From Lecanicillium sp. G3 (taxonomy: Eukaryota > Ascomycota > Sordariomycetes > Hypocreales > Cordycipitaceae), in NCBI GenBank assembly GCA_037575805.1, contig JAZHPD010000005.1, positions 248,001 to 312,000 of the forward strand: DNA of 64,000 nt. Reading direction: 5' to 3'. The notes under the pieces were generated by a model. It ran no database searches and was not told the origin of the DNA. It saw only the letters and a list, made by a program, of their open reading frames with translations. Positions 19,678 to 31,740 of this stretch are shown in pieces (within the stretch, counting starts at the first letter, position 1; every line of letters begins with the position of its first letter). The position numbers and the translations under genes are program-made.

Positions 19678-22600
19678 TTAGCTTTGTGTTCCGTACTTAC
19701 TTCGGCATCTAGCACTTACCCTCGTTCCTAGGGGTACCTTTCTGATATACGCCCGGCCCCTTGACGGGTCAACCCAAGCCATAACGGCTGTCTCCTCTGA
19801 CTCTAGAGTCATAAAGGACATTGAAAGAGGGCAGCTTTTTGAAGTCAGCTCCCTAGAAGTGGCTTTCCGGCGGATATCCATCGGCTTCGAGTTCAGGTGC
19901 GAAATTAGGTACAAGTGGCCTTTGCCATTGACCATTGCAAGTTCCCGGCCTGAGGCGGAGAATGATGCGCACTTGATGCGACTCCCGAGTTTTCCATGGA
20001 TGCTTCCCGGCACGGGCTTAACTTCTGTACGATACCCGTCATGGGGTTGAATCAATACCGGAGTTCCAGATTGGGTCCAGGTCGTAATGCATAATAGGGC
20101 CTCCTCGGCGCCTTGCTGAGAACGCATTATCGCGGTCGAGATTCCATTGTCTTCAGACTCATGCATCGGCACTGGGTACCGACAAGAAGACAATTCCGCA
20201 AAGTTATCAAACGGAAATCGCCATTGATATATCTGAACTACACCCTTTGAGCTTCGTGTGCTCGCGAGAAGTGTTAAGCCGTCCCGCGAAAATGCAAGGG
20301 TATCGACAGACGGACATCCCTTGCACATATTATGGAGTGCAGAGTGAAGACGGTCTTCTCGAGGCTGTTCGGAAATTGATGCCTTGAAAAATCTTACAAG
20401 GCAGTTTTCGAAACCAATAACGACGTAATTTTCTTGTTGATCGATTGCAATGCTCTTACACCACAATTGAGACGGTACGTGGTACTCGGTTACTGTTGGC
20501 GTCGGCTGAGCGAGGTCCATGATACGAAGCTGAAATATTGTTAATACAAACCCTCATTCCTCTCGTATTGCACTCACAGTGAGCCTTTGATCGCGACTCC
20601 CAATAATATACGCAACATATCGTCTTCCAACTGTCGCTAATATGCAAGTGCTTTCTGTCGGAATCGATCTAGACAGCGTCGGCGGAGTCGTACTGATGTC
20701 CCATACATGAATCATGAACTGGCTCCAAAGTAAGGCGTACGACGAGTTTTGAGAGCAATGGACTTGAATGCTGTTGATGGCTTTGACCTTTGCCGACGTT
20801 TTAAGACCAGAAGCAAAAAGTCCTTTGAGGGGCAACTCTTCGATAGCTTGCTCGTCAACACGATTCGACGATATCGAGCTAGATTCGCCCGAGCCGGTCG
20901 GCAATGGGCGTTTGACTGATGTGAACGGTATTGGCATTTTCCATCGCAAGCGTGGCTTCTCAGAGCTTGTATGTGCTTTGGGTGAAGTGACCGAAGTCAT
21001 GGGAGGCTGGTCTGCCATGCTTGAGTCTTGAGATTCAGGCGCATCAGTCGATGAATACGGCAATTCTGCAGCTTCGTCGTCATCGTGTTGTGAGTGGCTA
21101 CTGCCTGGATGTATCTCCGGTGCTATCTCTGTCGGATCAACACAAGGCTCGGTTTTTGCCCATGAGCTTATGTGTTCTAGGAGGGAACTTTTCTTTCCAG
21201 GATGTGAATAAGTCGGGCCTAGGGACATACTCGATTTGTCCATTGTTGACGAGTTTCCCCCCCTTGACATTCTCCGAACTTGGGACGGAATGGCTATATC
21301 GGAGCCGAGGGCCATCAAAATATTTCCTGTAAGGCCAGTTGTATAGCTGCTATAGCCACTGTGGTCATGTGGCTCAACACCTGATGAATCAAGCTGAAGG
21401 CTGTTTGAGACGTGGCGTTCGGCATTGACCGAATCGGCGTTAACTCTGAGGGGAGTAAGAATCTCCCATACCCGTCTTGCGAGCGGTAGCTCGCGTGCCG
21501 CAGTAACAAACTCGTCGCAATGTATACACGTTGCAAAGTCTGGTAGCGTTATCGGTGACGTATTTGCCTGTGTATCTATTAGTATGTTGTCGGAATAGTG
21601 ACAGTTCAACTAACCGCGGTGTTGATTCCGCTAGCCCTCAGCTGCGCACCACCGACCGTATGACAGCCAGAGCAGTTCAGCAAATATTGAGATGGAGGAT
21701 GTGAGCCAGTATCAATGCCATCAGGGTCATCTTGGAGCTGTATTATCCTGGTAAGTCTTCCAATGCTGAGATCAACCTCTCGGTCGCTTGTTCTGTGAAT
21801 GGTTTGTCGCTGAGCCAGCCTTTCCGATAGTGTGTCTAACGCATCGACGACGTAGTCGCCAGCACTAGGATCGTCGAAGCTCAAGGTGGACAAGTCGGCC
21901 TCCCAAAAGACTAGTCGAAACGAGTGTGTAAATGAAGCTATAATATCCGCTCTAGAGAACTGGGCAGGGATCTGTAAGTTTTGCGCAGCAGACAGCACCG
22001 CGTTTCTGGATGCTAGCGAAGCTTGACGAAGTTGCACGTTGTGTGCGTCAGACCGCGTTGCGTCTTGGACTGATGCAGCTATTATGTAGTCTGTGATGTC
22101 TTTGAGGGCGAGAAACAGAGATAGCCAGCTTTGTGGTGGCGCATCAGCAGGGACCAGCTCCAGTATATACTCTGGAAGTAGGCATGCTGGTAGTGGGCAC
22201 TAGGTTATGAAGTCAGCAGCATCTTCTGATAGAGGAATTATACGTACAATATCCTCAGCTAGATTTGTCAGCTCTTGCTTCATCTTTGGTGGTAAGGCCA
22301 GAGAATTGATGTCATCCTGTAAGCGGCTGGTTATCTCTTTGCATATTGTGAGCAAAAAGGACTTTGGTCCAGGGTAGGCGTCAAAGATTTGTTCTATCAG
22401 CCTGTGAATCCTGCCAAATCTTGCTCTGCGGTCTTTAGGTCGCTGGGTAGGCGGCGGCCGGGGGTGAAGAGTAATGACTCTCAATGCTGACAGCAGGAAG
22501 TGGGCGAGGTATTCGTCTCGAAGAGTAGTTGATTCCCATAGATTGTCGCGGTTCTCCATGAACGTCTGCAAAACCAGTTCGATAGTCCGCGCGGCAATCT

Positions 22601-22865
22601 CCCAGCTGACGAGAAAGCCCAGAAACGAGCCCACCTGCGACTGGGCCGGTATTGTGAGGCGCTGGACATGGAAGATGGCGTCCAGCTGAACTAGCAGTGT
22701 TATGAGAAGGCTCTGGTATCGTTTTCTCTCCCCGACTGAGAGATGTAGTTTTTCGAGAGAAAAGCGTCCCAGAAGCTCGAGGATGATGTCGTCGACATCG
22801 CTACGCAGCGCAAGCTGCTTGAAGATGGCTGTTCGTCCCGCGAAGCAGGGTGAATAAGATGCCAT
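19678..22865 (-). CDS. large protein with WD40-like C-terminus, function unknown
   Basis: Exons 22865-22248, 22199-21615, 21567-20578 and 20529-19678 give 1014 aa. All three introns are 47-48 nt with good branch sites and phase 0. I do not recognise the family by name. The first 400 residues are helical and Leu-rich (for example FGRIHRLIEQIFDAYPGPKS). CSGC (382-385) and CIHC (415-418) form a CxxC-x29-CxxC arrangement that could bind zinc. Residues 450-650 are Ser/Pro-rich and probably disordered. The last 350 residues contain beta-propeller-like repeats such as VDTLAFSRDGLTLLAST and CASFSASGRELAMVNGKGHL. A further possible intron (19669-19719, GTAAGT...AAAAG) would make the last codon Arg followed at once by TAG, shortening the product to 1001 aa and moving the gene end to 19666. 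It could act as a scaffold; no enzymatic motif is visible. Confidence 0.8.
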
Positions 22866-24182
22866 GGCAACGCTGTAACTTGGTATTGGAATAGATTTTG
22901 GATCAGAGATGAATCTCTGTTCGGACCACTACTGCCAGCCTCAACAACTTCGACCGCTCGTTTATTTCTGTTTGTTATTTAACAGCCCTTCGATGCGTGG
23001 CTCAGTAGTCAGTGGCGCAGGCTGCGGCGGTGCCTGATAGCCCGGCACGGCAGGTACGCTGCACCGTTTCTGGGGGCGGGGCTTCAGCGGGCGGCCCGCC
23101 TAAAAGAGTCGCAAGAGTCGAGCTGCCAATGAGTGCAAGGGACTTCGGACTTCCTGGGTGCCGTCAGCTTCAGCCCTGCAAACGACTCGACATCAGCGAC
23201 AATATCGGCATCAGCCTCCACTCTGCGGCTTCGTTCGGATCTCGTCTGATGCGGCTGCAGCAGAAAGTGCGCAATTTCTCACCCGTTCCGCGTCATACCA
23301 CAGTCGGTTGTGTGTGCCAGGTCGTCTATGATGGGAGCAGCTTCGCCGACGACGTGAGCGCCTCACAGCGACGCTCGGCACTGGGCTCTTTATTAACCAA
23401 GGGAGGCGCCCAGTGCGAGCCAATCTCCCCGCATCAACCTCCGGGGCTTTGTATGCAAACGGTATCATATGCCCCAGGTCTCCTCGGACGAGGCTGTATC
23501 CCGCTGCTGCTATTGGCGTCGCCGGTCTCCACGCCATGGTCCTGCTGGTGTGGGAACACTGCAGCTGGGCAGAATGAGGAAGCTGATCAAGTCTTGGATA
23601 CAACGCTACTATGCAGACTGCATGCACTATCTGCCCCGTCATGAAGGTTCTGTCGACTCTGACTGGTTGGGTGCGGATTGAACTAAGACCGATATGCTTC
23701 TTCAAGGCGCCCGCCCAGTCTTTTCAGCCACACGACAAGGCCTCGTTGTCAGCCGCACCGAAAGAAATCCCTTGTTTATGGCACCTTCAGCTGAACGGGT
23801 ACTGATCCTTCGAGAACACGGTTGTCTTTCGTTTTCTCCTGCCCCCCATCCTCCTGGAATTAGTGGCCATACCTCGAGGCTCACTCGTAATCCAGATGTC
23901 TACTAATTCGCGAACCACGCAAGGCTTCATTTTACCAGCTGCACAGCCTTACGTCCTGGAGACTTGTGTGCCTTTTCTGTCAGCTCGTCGATCGCAGACC
24001 ATGTCCAAGGCTGCACCATTACACAAGCTAAGCATTAGCGGCATTCACTTGCGGCGGCCTGATTCTCGGTACCATAAGTGTCCCCTAATCCTTCGATTTG
24101 CGCTTCCAGGCTCGGCAGCCCAAGTTGCTGTCTGCAGAGGCCATATCTCCTGAGCACGCATTGTCATCATCACTGCGCCGCG
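22866..24182. other. 1.3-kb interval without a supported gene
   Basis: The first part is the promoter of the minus-strand WD40-like gene. A 210-codon plus-strand frame at 23012-23644 overlaps minus-strand frames of similar length. None shows a known domain. A minus-strand stretch around 23110-23345 reads open except for one TGA and might be a relic, but I cannot identify it. Confidence 0.35.
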
Positions 24183-26709
24183 ATGCATCACGATGACCCT
24201 GATGTTCACGTAGTCGAGTCTGGTCAGGATATTGAGTATGGAGATTCTGCACCGCCACAAGAAAAGATGCAGCGCTGCGGCGACAGTCTCTGGTATGGAT
24301 TCCATAACATTTACCCTGCTCTCAATGCTCTGATATGGCGTAAAACTTGACCAAACTAATGTCTTTTAACAGGCGGGTGTTAGATGAAAAGAAGATCAGC
24401 GTAAGTACTTCAACCTTGATGAAACTTCTAGTGCTAATACCTTTAGATGATCGCGTTTTCTGGGTAGGTGAAGTGATTAGCTAGCCTCTGCTGAGCTTAC
24501 AATTTGCAGATCAATTGGCAACGGTATGTACAAATTCTATCGGGTTGTAAAGCTAGTTTAACACAATATAGGTCTGTTTCTAGGTAGCGGCACATCCATC
24601 GCCAGCGCGGGACCTGGCGGCGCCGTCATGAGCTACTTGATTGTCGGGACCGTTATCTCTTCCATTATTTCGTGTTTGGGCGAGATGACCGCTCTCATGC
24701 CCGTCAATGCCCCAATGATGGAGTTTCCACGACGGTTTCTTGACCGGGGAGTTGGTTTTGCTGTTGGCTGGATCTACTGGTACGGTCTCTCTTGCTCTTT
24801 CGGAATGCTGCTGACCATGCAGGTTTGCATATACGGTTCTAGCGGCAACACAAGTTGTGGCTTTCGCCAACGCCGTGCACTTCAGTTATGACGATACCGA
24901 AATTGGTGGCAAAACAGTCATCCATTGGCAAACAGGAGAGAATGTTGACAGTGCAGTCTGGATCACAATCTGCCTCGTAGTGGTCACCACCATTAATCTT
25001 TTTCCGGCTCTCGTGCGTTATCTGGTCGCTAATCATTTCTATGCTAACTCGGTTTAGGTCTACGGAAGGCTTGAATATGCATTCGGCTGTGTCAAGTTGA
25101 CTTTCATCGTCCTCTTGATATTCACGATGCTCGTCTTCGACACCATGAATCGTAAGTCGAACTGAGATAATGATTGTGCTAATATTGACGTCATGTAGCT
25201 GGGCCGAACGCCTACTATTCGAAGCCACTGGGAACAAAATGTAATAATTGTTGTACTAGAATAATCGGCATTAAAACTAACCTTTCTAGACTGGGATCAG
25301 CCGTATGGGTTCTTCAAGGACGTATATCATGTCAAGGACGATCAAGGCGACACCCAGCAGACAATTACTGGTTCAGTCGCTTCGCTTCTGGGAGTGTGGT
25401 AAGTTTTTATTTACCGGGCTGTTACATGGCACCTAACATTATAGGACAACGTTCATCAATGTCATGTTTTCGTATATCGGAATGGATATCGTGGCCGCCA
25501 CTGCTGCGGAAAGCCGAGCCCTCGCCGATTCGGAGAGCATGAAAATGGCTGCTCGCAAGATAAACATTCGCATTCTGACACTGTACTCTCTTACTGTTCT
25601 CACGGCTTCATTTGTAGTTCCGCACAATCACCCGTTCATCAATGGCGCAGGAACATCGGTCGGCTCTATGTCCGTCTTTATCATTGCTGCCGTCGAAGCC
25701 GGCTTACCCGCGGTCGCACAATTCTTCAATGCCATGTTCGCGCTGTCAGCTTTCACCTGCGCCATCAATTCACTATACATTGCGTCTAGAGTGTTGCACA
25801 CTCTGGCTCTTCGCGGGCAAACTGGACCAGAGTTCATCACCCGGCGCTTGCGGGCGTGCTACTCCGGCGTACCTGTCAGAGCTGTTGTAGCTACGGCGAT
25901 GCTGATGCTCATAGCTTACATGGGCCGATCCGGCTCCCCGGGAGCAGTAAGTTTCTCAATACAACATCGATGGTCAGAGACTAACAGTATCCAGCGACTT
26001 GGCGAGTTGTCAAACAATTGCACAGTGTCCTGTCTGATTGTATACGCCACGATTTGTGCCACCTACCTGCGCTTCTATCACACGTGCGTCAATGCGCATC
26101 CTGTAGACGAACTTCTCGTTGCTAAATATATCTCGCAGTCTAGAAGTTGCCAAGCTCAGCGCAAACACGTCCGAGGCCCAGGCTGCCAGCTACGATCGCG
26201 ATAGCCCTCTCTACCCGTACAAGTCCCACGGACAGTGGCTCAAGGCGTTTTACGGCCTCAGCGCGTCGTGTATTCTAATTTTGTTCAATGGCGTCCCCGC
26301 GTTTCTCGAGCGCCCTTTCAACGTGCGCATGTTTATTTCTGCGTACGCCGGGGTATGTTTTGTTTTCTTTCCTTTCCTTTCCCCCCTGTCATTCTGCGCT
26401 CCTCGCACAGAAGGTGCCGCGTCCGCTTGCGGACCAGTCGGCGGCGGCGGCGCGCGGTTCGCTCAGACTCCTCTCAACTAACGACCGCGGTGCAAGATTC
26501 CGGTATACTTTCTCCTGGTCATCGGCTATAAATTTCGCAAACATGGTTTCCGTCTGTCGCAATGGGGCCCCGAGCGGTCGGACGACTTGAGCAACACTGT
26601 GCAGGCGGCGAGCGAGAAGAGGCGCGGAAGGCTGGACTTGCCGGATAATGGCTTTACAAGGACGAATATAGTGGCTTTTGCTCGGTGGGTTTGGGTTTGG
26701 GTAAAGTAA
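24183..26709 (+). CDS. amino-acid permease (APC family), possibly inactivated
   Basis: Twelve exons: 24183-24292, 24373-24400, 24447-24463, 24510-24523, 24572-25012, 25058-25151, 25199-25240, 25290-25398, 25445-25946, 25995-26083, 26139-26352, 26497-26709. The translation follows fungal amino-acid permeases throughout: RVLDEKKISMIAFSGSIGNG, then LFLGSGTSIASAGPGG (helix 1 and the unwound substrate loop), CLGEMTALMPVNAPMMEFPR, GVGFAVGWIYWY, FINVMFSYIGMDIVAATAAE, NAMFALSAFTCAINSLYIAS and the C-terminal AYAGIPVYFLLVIGYKFR. Expected length is 619 aa with about 12 membrane helices and a plasma-membrane role in amino-acid uptake. However, exon 5 contains 13 extra nucleotides (24823-24835) that shift the frame between LLTMQ and VLAATQVVAF. 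As written the gene cannot make the full protein. The micro-exons of 17 and 14 nt are supported by exact family match. Reported as CDS because everything else is intact. Confidence 0.8.
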
Positions 26710-27300
26710 CTAGCTGATTACAATATTGGGCTCACCACATGCTTTTATCGTTGCAGTTTTTTAGGTGTTGGTAGTGTGAATAGTGCAAGTCATATCTCTT
26801 TCGATGCTTGCACTATTATTGGGATGGTTTTCGTCAGAGGTTGGGGAAAAGACGAGCGTCACGAAAGTGAAGATATTCAGGTATGAGGAAAACAAATCGG
26901 AAGCAATGGCGTAAAATCAAAGGTCAACAGCAAAACATCGGAACTGCACATGCTCCGTTTCTTGCCCTCTAACCGAAATTGACGAGCTCCCTCGTAGCTT
27001 TTGCGGCTCCCAGCGGCCCACTGCGGGCGAGTGGGACTAGCCGCTGCAATTCACGGAGCCAGCACGGAGTCGGCGAGAATACGATGAACCTCGGTGCAGC
27101 AGATCCAGGACTTCACAAACGAGGAAAAATAAATTTAAATGTTGTAGAATTAGCAGATACTGCATTATGATTTTCAATATATATCAATAGATTGGGCCTC
27201 GCCCTTGTAGCTTCATATATCCGACCAAGTTGCCTGGCTCTTTGCTCTCAGGCTTGGCCACCGTGCGGGCACCTTTACCTCTAACTCTCCTTCTGCTCCA
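26710..27300. other. convergent interval between permease and PHD-finger gene
   Basis: No supported gene. A plus-strand 63-codon frame at 26979-27170 has no recognisable features. The interval presumably contains both 3' UTRs. Confidence 0.35.
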
Positions 27301-29651
27301 CTACCGAAATGACCGGAAGGCCTTGTTTCCCAAAGGTGATACTGTTGCTATTCCTAGTGCATTAACGTGAAGCTCTTCGTGGGCGCGGTTTCCGCCATGC
27401 GTTGCAGTGTTGGCACAAAACGCGCAGATATACACATTGGGCATGGTATGCTTTGCGATACCAATGCATTTGCCATGAAGCCACATCTCGCACGATTCAC
27501 TGCGTAGTAATGTTAGCATACTGTGCTGTATGATTTTATTCAAGGTGTTGCAGACTTACCATTGTACCATGAACGTGCTCTTCTCCGAGCCGCTCCGCTT
27601 ACACACACAGCGAACCCCGTGGCTGTCCGTTCCATAGCCCGACTCCACCAGGCTCGATGGTGAGATGGTGTCGCTCTGGAAACTACCCAGGTTCGTGACT
27701 AGGCGCCCGGGCTTGTTGACTGGTTGGCTAAGGCGTTTTTGGCGGCTCTCTACCAGTTTGGCAAGTTCGCTGGCTGCATCTCCGCCTCGACCGCGCTGCT
27801 CGTTCAGAACGGTCTCAGCCTCGCTATCCTCTCCATTCGCGTTGTCTGCACCGGCAGAGCTGCTGCTTCTATCGCTCGTACTACGTCGCGGGCGGTGGAA
27901 GATGGAGCCGACAGGCTTTCGGGGATCGGGCAGCGCAAACGAGGCACTGAAAGAGTTTGTGCGACTAGGGATGACAATGGGGTCTTCGTCCTCTGATTCC
28001 GACTCGGATGACGCATCACAGCTCGTGCGGGACGCCAAGTCCCTGCTGCTCTGGCTTCTCGACAAGCTTTGGTTCATGCTTTCCTGGCCCGTCATCATGC
28101 TTTCAGCACGAGCGCGGCCGCGGGCGTCGATGGTGAAACGTACAGAGGCACGTTGTCTAGCCGGTGATGATTCCCGAATGGATGCCAGCGAGGATAGCCG
28201 ACGTTGGCTCTTGACGGGTGATATTCTCCCAGTCGGTCGTGCCATCGGGCGACCAGTTTCCGTTGTAGCGCCGCCAGCAACCTGAGCCATCGACCGGGGA
28301 GCCGGGGCCAGCGTGGGGAGCGTGTTGCTTCTGGTCAATGTTCCGCGTCCACGAGGGTCCGCAGCAACCTCGTCGAGACCGACCCGCGAATGCTTCATTG
28401 GAGAGCTGGCTAAGGTACGTTCGGGGACCTTGTTTGCTCGGATGGATTTGTTGCTCCCTATGCGGCGAACACCGGGGCGTGCGGCTTTCCCGGCCGGAGC
28501 TTCGGCGGCGGCGGCAGGCACATTCTGCTGCATGCCTCCAAATTGAGCCATGTTGCCGTTGGGCTGGCCCAAAATCATACCGGGATCGACCATCTCGCCA
28601 GTGTTCATCATGGTGAAGGGGTCACCCAGTTGCTGAGGGTATCCAGAGGGGTTCAGCGTGTTCCCGGCCATGCATTGTTGGGGCTGGATATTCTCCTGGT
28701 TTGACGACGGTGGCGGCATGTTGGGATCTTGGAACAATTGAATATCGTTGTTCCAGTCAAACGATCCGGTCTGGCGGTGCCCGGGCATGGGGGAGGGAAA
28801 CATGCCCTGGGAAGCGGCACTGAAATCAATGTCCATGCCGAGGGAGGCTTGGGGATCCCAAAAGTTGGCGGGAGCACCGGCCGGGGCGGAAAGAGGGTAG
28901 GAGAACATGTCGCCCGAGTTGGTCATGAGGGCCGTGACATCGTGGGATTGCGAAGCTTCGGAGAAGTCTGGCTGATGGAAGGAGTGTTCATATTGCATAT
29001 TGAGATCGGGAGAGTGCTTCTTGTCTCCCTTGTGTGCGGTGGGCGGTGGAGATATTATATGGGACACTTGGTCCTTGGTAATGGTACCACGACGTATCTT
29101 TTTGGCAGACCTCGCTCTGTTCAAGGAAGGACTAGGAGCAGGCGTAGTGTCTCTGGTGTTGGTTTTCGGAGGGTTGTTAAGGCTCGGTGAGGAAGCGAGC
29201 CGTCGAGAAGGGTCGACAGGTGGCAAGTTTGGGTTTGGCGAAAAGTGGTTGGCATGGGTCGCAATTTCGAGGGCTATGCTGTCGGCGGAGAGCATCCGCT
29301 TGTGGGAGCTGGTCGGGGTAGGAGGAACAAAATCAGCAAACTGGCCGCCGTGGGAGCCTCGAAGATTGCCCGGCGTGGTGTTGAAGACGGAATATTCTTC
29401 GGCGAAGCGTGGTGTCGAGCCACCTAAGTCGGTGAAGGAACCGTGCGGCTGCCGGGGTGTTTCGAAGACGGGACTGGCGAATGAAGCAGTGGCGGGCGTC
29501 TGTTGGGGGGTAGGCGGCTGAGCGTTTGGATCTCCAAAGCTGCTGCAGAGAGGAAGAGAGTTAGTTGTATATGACAAGTAGAGACGAGGGCAGCTAAAAG
29601 GACGGCAAGTACTGGATGCACGCACGTTGAATCACGACCGACGTCGCTCAT
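27301..29651 (-). CDS. PHD-finger protein, putative chromatin/transcription regulator
   Basis: Exons 29651-29626, 29542-27560 and 27499-27301 give 735 aa. The first exon encodes only MSDVGRDST before an 83-nt intron (GTGCGT...TCTCTGCAG). The bulk is a low-complexity regulator-like region rich in Pro, Ser and Gln, with conserved islands such as FADFVPPTPTSSHKRMLSAD (a helix-like SADSIALEIATHA follows) and ARSAKKIRRGTITKDQVSHI. Near the C-terminus a C4HC3 PHD finger appears once intron 2 is removed: RCVCKRSGSEKSTFMVQC, then ESCEMWLHGKCIGI, then YICAFC. PHD fingers read histone H3 tails, most often methylated or unmodified Lys4. No other catalytic domain is present, so I infer a histone-reading regulatory protein in the nucleus. 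The gene faces away from an 11.5-kb gene-poor region that carries its probable long C/T-rich leader. Confidence 0.85.
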
Positions 29652-30560
29652 AGCAGCTCCAATGTAACGCTCGTGTGAGCCGCGGCAGCTGTCATGCCAG
29701 GTATATCCAGACGCAGATGAGTGAGCAATTATGGCAATCGCCAAGAATATATAGAGACAGGTCGAGATTGTCTTGAGGCGGGAGCTTTCTTTCGCCCTGA
29801 GTCTTTCTTTTTTTTTTCGGGCGGGTATGCAGTCCAGAGGGAGTATGTGGGGATTGCGGGTGTGTCACAGCAACGACTGTGCGAAAAAAGGGCAGAAAAG
29901 TGAGAGGATGGAGGCCGAGATGCGGGCAGGAAAAAAGCCGAAAAGTTGAAAATAAAGAGAATCGAAGAGGCGGTTTTCTATAGGCGGAACGGGGTCGTCA
30001 AGGATTCATATCTGGACCGGCGAGGTCGAGGGATCTAGAGGACAAGAACAAACGCTGTCAAGGGTGGTGAAGAGCACTTTGTAAGCGAACTGCAAAAGCG
30101 GGCAGTATACCAAGGGAGAGCGGAGGAGAGGAGCAACAGCAGAAGGATTGCCTGAGATGGCGATTCGCAGGCCCAGTACGGATTAGCTGTTGGCAGAGTG
30201 CGAGCTTACCGAAGAGAGCAAAAGCAAGACAGGGCGAAAGGAGGAGCCAGGCGCAGGAACAGGGCCAGCAGGGCCAGGGAGCGACGAACAAGGGGAGGGG
30301 TGGAGGGCAAACCTAAATCCAGCAGGAGATGTGTTGGATAGTAGGAGGTGTGAGGTGTGACGGGCCAAGGACTGGAGGAAAACGAAGCAAAAAGGAGAAA
30401 AACGACGCTGAGAGTGCGGATAAAGAGGCAGCGAAATGGAGGAAGCAGGAGAAGCAAGAGCAAAAGATGTGGTTGGTAGAGGATTGTTGGTACAGATACG
30501 GGAGTACAGTACAGAGGACAGAGGGGGAGAGGCTGTGTAGCGGGAGTACTTGGTAATGGT
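29652..30560 (-). promoter_or_regulatory. pyrimidine-rich leader/promoter of the PHD-finger gene
   Basis: Read on the minus strand this stretch is unusually rich in C and T runs (for example around 30060-30460), the hallmark of fungal 5' leaders and core promoters. It has only short frames with no family resemblance. I take it as the 5' UTR and promoter of the PHD-finger gene. Limits are approximate. Confidence 0.4.
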
Positions 30561-31740
30561 GGTAGCGCTGGCGGGAGTGAGATGTACTACTGGTAGTGCT
30601 GGTGCTGCAGTAACTACGGAGTACGGAGCACGGTAATATACTATAATATAGCTACTTGCTGTAGGTACCCGTGATAGGTGATGCCGTGTCGGGCGGCGGG
30701 CTGAGGGGGAAAGAGTGCCAGCGCTAGAGGGGTAACTGGAGGGTTACACTACCAAGGACCAAGGGGGACCAAGTGTTTACCGAACTGAATTACTTTTCAA
30801 TACCAGTCTCTTCACTCCAGCTCCAGCTCCAGCTCTCTCCCGTACCAGCAAAAAAGTAAAGGCATCCAGCCCCCTGGGTCCGTGATGGAGCCTTGGATGC
30901 GGCAGCAGCAGGTACACTCATGCGGGCAATGCATCAGCAGCAAGAATCCGCAGGTACAAAGTAACAGCAGCGTACGGAGTACGGAGTACAGCCAGCGAGC
31001 ACAAGACGGCAGCCTCTTTCCCACTCTCTCTTGTTTCCCGCCTCTCGTGTTAGTTAGTGGTCAGCCAAGGTCGCTCGGGCTGGGGGATCCTGATTAGCGG
31101 CATCTGGCCCTGGCTTAGCACTGCTGCTGATTGCTGCTGATTGCTGCTGATTGCTGGTCATTGCTGGTCATTGCGGTCACTGTCTGGCCCCGGGCGGCGC
31201 TAACAAGGCAGCAGAATCCACAGTCGTCTGCCAGAGTCTGGGATGGTGGATTTGGCACGTTTTGGGTCCCTCGAATGAATGGCGGACGACGAATGATGGA
31301 GGGACACTTTTCACTAATATTGCGAGCCTGCAGATGCAAAGTACGGATACTCCGTACATGAAGAGTTTTGGGGCTGTCTGTGGCTGGTGCTGGTGCTGGT
31401 GCTGGATTGGTTACCTGTACCAGCACTGCGGCGGTGGCTGAGAATTAGTGGCTGCCGCTGTCCGCCTTCCAGATGATGTGCACTGCACTGAACTGCTTCA
31501 GCTTGGCTGCACCTCGTCCACTCGCTTCGCCTTGAGGCCTGCGGCGTACAAGTTTTAAAATAAGAAGCAATAGGCGATGAGTGGATTCCGTACTCCGTAC
31601 TGCCTATCCTCTCAGAGAATTCAAGGTTTTCTTTGCCTCGGATCCGTGATAGTCTCCGGAGCACCATCTCTCGTGCTAACCCCGCTGGCTCACCCGCCAC
31701 ATGAGGCGGTGGCTGATCATCACCAGTAATAGTAACACCT
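30561..31740. other. intergenic DNA with short repeats and TACGGAGTA palindromes
   Basis: No gene is supported. It contains TACGGAGTA-type palindromes at 30614-30628, 30972-30989, 31341-31357 and 31588-31600, a CTCCAG run at 30815-30834, and a 10-bp tandem repeat at 31121-31174. Confidence 0.5.
31121..31174. repeat. 10-bp tandem repeat, TTGCTGCTGA/TTGCTGGTCA
   Basis: Five head-to-tail 10-bp units: three end in GCTGCTGA and two in GCTGGTCA. A simple minisatellite in non-coding DNA. Confidence 0.8.

Noticed and set aside
23110..23345. Minus-strand frame with a single TGA that might be an enzyme relic
   Set aside because: I could not match it to any family; conserved-looking residues may be chance.
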